DNA of 64,000 nt from Nostoc mirabile CHAB5784 (lineage in GTDB: Bacteria; Cyanobacteriota; Cyanobacteriia; Cyanobacteriales; Nostocaceae), in assembly GCF_020829645.1 (NCBI RefSeq), contig NZ_JAIVFS010000027.1:1-64000 (forward strand), read 5' to 3'. Shown here in pieces: positions 61,933-64,000 of the stretch. How positions within the stretch are numbered: position 1 is the stretch's first letter; each line of letters opens with the position of its first letter. Position numbers and translations under genes: made by a program. The notes beneath the pieces are model-generated. The model did no database searches, was not told the DNA's origin, and saw only the letters and a list, made by a program, of their open reading frames with translations.

Positions 61933-62529
61933 CTATTTGTGAAGCGCCTGCTGAAAAGTCTTGATAGCATCAACATGATTCACCATATTAATGCAGCGTA
62001 ACAACAAATCCAGATCGATACCTTTAACCTCCTCACTACTGGAAACCCTTTCATAGTGAAGTACGTTGCCTTCTTTTTGCAGGTGATAAACTTCTAACAC
62101 TCCATCTTCCCAGAACCACACTTCTGGAATCAACAGCCGTTTGTATGCCTCCAGTTTGTTGATACCGCCACTGGTAAACACCACCTCTATTGCCAAATCG
62201 GGACGCACTCGACCAGGGGCAAGTTTATAAGATTTATCTGCTTCTCGCTTTACAGCACCCGATTCACTTTCTAAGGTCATTGACCCAGTTGGAGTAAAGT
62301 CAAACCCTGCCATGAGCAAGTAAAGTTCTAACAATGCGCCGAGTCTTTCCTTAACAGTTTCGTGGGGTTCTCCAGGCATTCTTCGGATCTCCAAAACACC
62401 ATCCAGGAAAGACAGCCGATATCCTGGACGGTCTAATAACTGCTCAACTGCTTTGAATTCTCTCCAAGTCAGTCCTTCAAACAAAAGTGGTGATTCTTTT
62501 GTGGGTGTAGCTATCGCTGCTGGGGTCAT
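61933..62529 (-). CDS. Uma2 family (DUF820) protein
   Basis: 198 residues. FEGLTWREFKAVEQLLDRPGYRLSFLDGVLEIRRMPGEPHE, VRPDLAIEVVFTSGGINKLEAYKRLLIPEVWFWEDGVLEVYHL; the Asp and E-V-V-F correspond to the presumed nuclease residues, although the usual E-[IV]-K/S pattern is replaced by EVVFTSGG. It lies between the helicase and PLD genes; the duplicated junction sequence on both sides says it arrived later than that pair. Role unknown. Confidence 0.88.
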   Translation of the reverse strand: MTPAAIATPTKESPLLFEGLTWREFKAVEQLLDRPGYRLSFLDGVLEIRRMPGEPHETVKERLGALLELYLLMAGFDFTPTGSMTLESESGAVKREADKSYKLAPGRVRPDLAIEVVFTSGGINKLEAYKRLLIPEVWFWEDGVLEVYHLQKEGNVLHYERVSSSEEVKGIDLDLLLRCINMVNHVDAIKTFQQALHK

Positions 62530-62685
62530 AAAAGTCTCCAGTCTGTTTCTAAATGAAAAATAATCAGTTTTGAAGGGCAGTTTGTTAATTGTAACTTCTT
62601 TCTAGGAGCTTAAAAATTACTTTTTCTCACCTTTTTATATTTGCTGTTTCTCACCTAAGCCTTTAATTAACAACAAAATAACTTT

Positions 62686-64000
62686 TCAAATAATTAGAGA
62701 AACATCAACGAAACCTCCATGAAGACTGACAATATTTGAAACTTCAGAATACATACTTCCGACTTTACCTGATTGATGGGTAAACAAATTATGACAACCC
62801 ACAATTATCAAGAGTTCTTGAGCGCGAGAAAAAGCAACATTTACCCGTTCTGGCTTCTTAGCAAATCCTACATCTCCTTTACTATTGTTGCGAACCATAC
62901 TTACAATTACAACAGGTCTTTCCATACCTTGAAATCGGTCTACTGTACCAGTACGAATTTCTAATGAAGGGAAAAGTTCAGATTGCAGCCGCTCATCAAT
63001 TTTTCTTAATTGAGCGCCATAAAATGTAATTACGGCAATTTCTTTTTTCGGTTCACCATTAGCAACTTTAGAAGCCCAAGTAGTCTCGAACTGTTGACAC
63101 AGACGTTCAATCGCATCAATTTCTTGAGTATTGAAGTAAGAAGTTCCGTTTCTTTGCTCTAAAAACTGATTCTCTATAGGCGTTTTTACCCAAATAAGAT
63201 GCTGAGATTCTTGGATGATTTCGCCTGCTAGATGATGTGCGCGTTTTGTATCCGGCTCTAAAATACCAGATTTTAGTTTACCATCATAAAACTGATTGAT
63301 TGCTCCCATAATAAATGGGTGCATTCGATATTGTGTAATTAGCATTTGTTTGATGCTTTCATCAGCAGATTCAAACTGACTTTTAAATAGTGATTCTTCT
63401 AAGAATTGTAGTTCTTCTCGTGTGTTGCCAATTGTTTGAGCAACTTCTTCCAAAGTGCTGGTATCAAGCATGGGTGGTAATTGCCGATGATCGCCTACCA
63501 TGACTAACTTTTTACCTTTCAATGCTGGGATTAGTAACTCTGGTGGAGTACACTTACTAACCTCATCAATAATGACAACATCAAAGGATTTGAATTCTTC
63601 AGAAAAGCCTCTATTTGCAGCTTGAACACAGGTGATACCGACGACATTGGCATTATCTAAATATATGCGCCTTAAATCGTTGTGTAGGCGTAGCTCGCCG
63701 CAGGCATCGCGCTCTGTTGGATTTCTTAATTTTCCTATCCAATCTTGTACAAAATTTTGATATTTATTAAGATAAATTTCATCTTTTTGGAGTTGCTGTT
63801 GCCAAGATTCAAAGCTAATGTTTATGCTACGTAGTAACTCTATGTTAAACAAGTCATTAGCAAACTTTTCTGGTTTAAACTTATCTGGTATTCTTTGCCA
63901 TTCTGCCAACCACCAGCTTCTTTCTTCTATCAAAATTTCTGATGGGTGTGGTTGTAATTTCTCTTCTATTTCACGTAGGCTAATTCGGAATTTTTGAAGC
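62686..64000 (-). CDS. SF1 (UPF1-like, COG1112-type) helicase, 3' part only
   Basis: About 438 residues to the right window edge; the frame stays open to 64000 (KFRISLREIEEKLQP upstream), so the N-terminal half, including the P-loop, lies outside. Motifs: DVVIIDEVSKCTPPELL (II), LVMVGDHRQLPPML (III), LITQYRMHPFIMGAI (IV), RTGTVDRFQGMERPVVIVSMV (V) and ERVNVAFSRAQELLIIVG (VI). It carries the in-frame dispersed repeat RDACGELRLHN (63682-63712) ahead of motif II. Followed by two inserted genes and then the PLD protein, its former direct neighbour. Confidence 0.9.
   Translation of the reverse strand, partial: LQKFRISLREIEEKLQPHPSEILIEERSWWLAEWQRIPDKFKPEKFANDLFNIELLRSINISFESWQQQLQKDEIYLNKYQNFVQDWIGKLRNPTERDACGELRLHNDLRRIYLDNANVVGITCVQAANRGFSEEFKSFDVVIIDEVSKCTPPELLIPALKGKKLVMVGDHRQLPPMLDTSTLEEVAQTIGNTREELQFLEESLFKSQFESADESIKQMLITQYRMHPFIMGAINQFYDGKLKSGILEPDTKRAHHLAGEIIQESQHLIWVKTPIENQFLEQRNGTSYFNTQEIDAIERLCQQFETTWASKVANGEPKKEIAVITFYGAQLRKIDERLQSELFPSLEIRTGTVDRFQGMERPVVIVSMVRNNSKGDVGFAKKPERVNVAFSRAQELLIIVGCHNLFTHQSGKVGSMYSEVSNIVSLHGGFVDVSLII
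63682..63712 (-). repeat. In-frame dispersed repeat, copy 3 (inside helicase gene)
   Basis: Minus-strand GCGATGCCTGCGGCGAGC then TACGCCTACAC matches the repeats at 1544 and 15262 with few changes, and encodes DACGELRLH without a frame break. Confidence 0.82.

Overview
The window looks like a piece of chromosome from a filamentous, heterocyst-forming-type cyanobacterium (Nostoc/Anabaena group). I base this on frequent GCGATCGC (HIP1) palindromes, heptanucleotide repeat arrays, abundant short palindromic repeats, several cyanobacteria-only families (DUF3181, DUF1818, ABA4-like, the cyanobacterial type of GshA), heme oxygenase, and a block of glycosyltransferases plus a polymerase-like membrane protein that matches a hormogonium polysaccharide (hps) cluster. 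No ribosomal RNA, CRISPR array or intact transposase gene is visible. Three tRNA genes are present (Arg-ACG, Pro-GGG, Met-CAT).

Layout. 1-1.8 kb is debris: a ThDP decarboxylase piece and a histidine-kinase piece, both missing their 5' parts, meet head to head. 1.8-3.5 kb holds a Uma2 protein, a MITE-like insert and a 1-Cys peroxiredoxin. 3.6-11 kb is a minus-strand polysaccharide cluster (hpsL-like polymerase, then four glycosyltransferases, with a fifth upstream). 11.4-22.3 kb is mostly housekeeping: glmM, heme oxygenase, a CobW-type GTPase, an ABA4-like protein, moaC, tRNA-Arg, an MFS carrier, a GtrB-like transferase and an NlpC/P60 peptidase facing a serine hydrolase. 23.2-27.8 kb has repeats, a phosphoesterase and the wreck of a DNA methyltransferase/helicase defence pair. 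27.8-32.2 kb has tRNA-Pro, DUF1818, rpoZ, a fasciclin protein and a GH13 enzyme.

32.2-44.3 kb is the most unusual part. It contains a three-repeat exported protein, an S8 peptidase, a free-standing S8-propeptide-like protein, a membrane-anchored alpha/beta hydrolase, a TryCo-like small protein, a 1165-residue caspase-NTPase-WD40 protein and a papain-like peptidase. Sequence scraps show that the cassette S8 / propeptide-like / TryCo / caspase was duplicated in tandem and then each copy lost the opposite half. This looks like a peptidase-based conflict (programmed-death or immunity) island.

44.6-59.2 kb returns to metabolism and stress: glgC, a PNK-like kinase, a DnaJ protein, a glutathione transferase split by a MITE with perfect target duplications, two peroxiredoxins, a GH133-like glucosidase, a PD-(D/E)XK-type protein, tRNA-Met, a LysM-M23 wall peptidase, trmL and gshA. 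59.5-64 kb carries a phospholipase-D-like protein and the 3' part of an SF1 helicase that runs off the right edge. Duplicated junction scraps show these two genes were once directly overlapping before a Uma2 gene and a small gene were placed between them; the pair resembles the helicase + PLD defence design called Mokosh.

Across the window at least six families of short non-autonomous elements with terminal inverted repeats can be recognised, two with convincing target-site duplications, one nested in another; and one dispersed repeat has inserted in frame in three unrelated genes, adding the peptide pattern DAxGxLRL.
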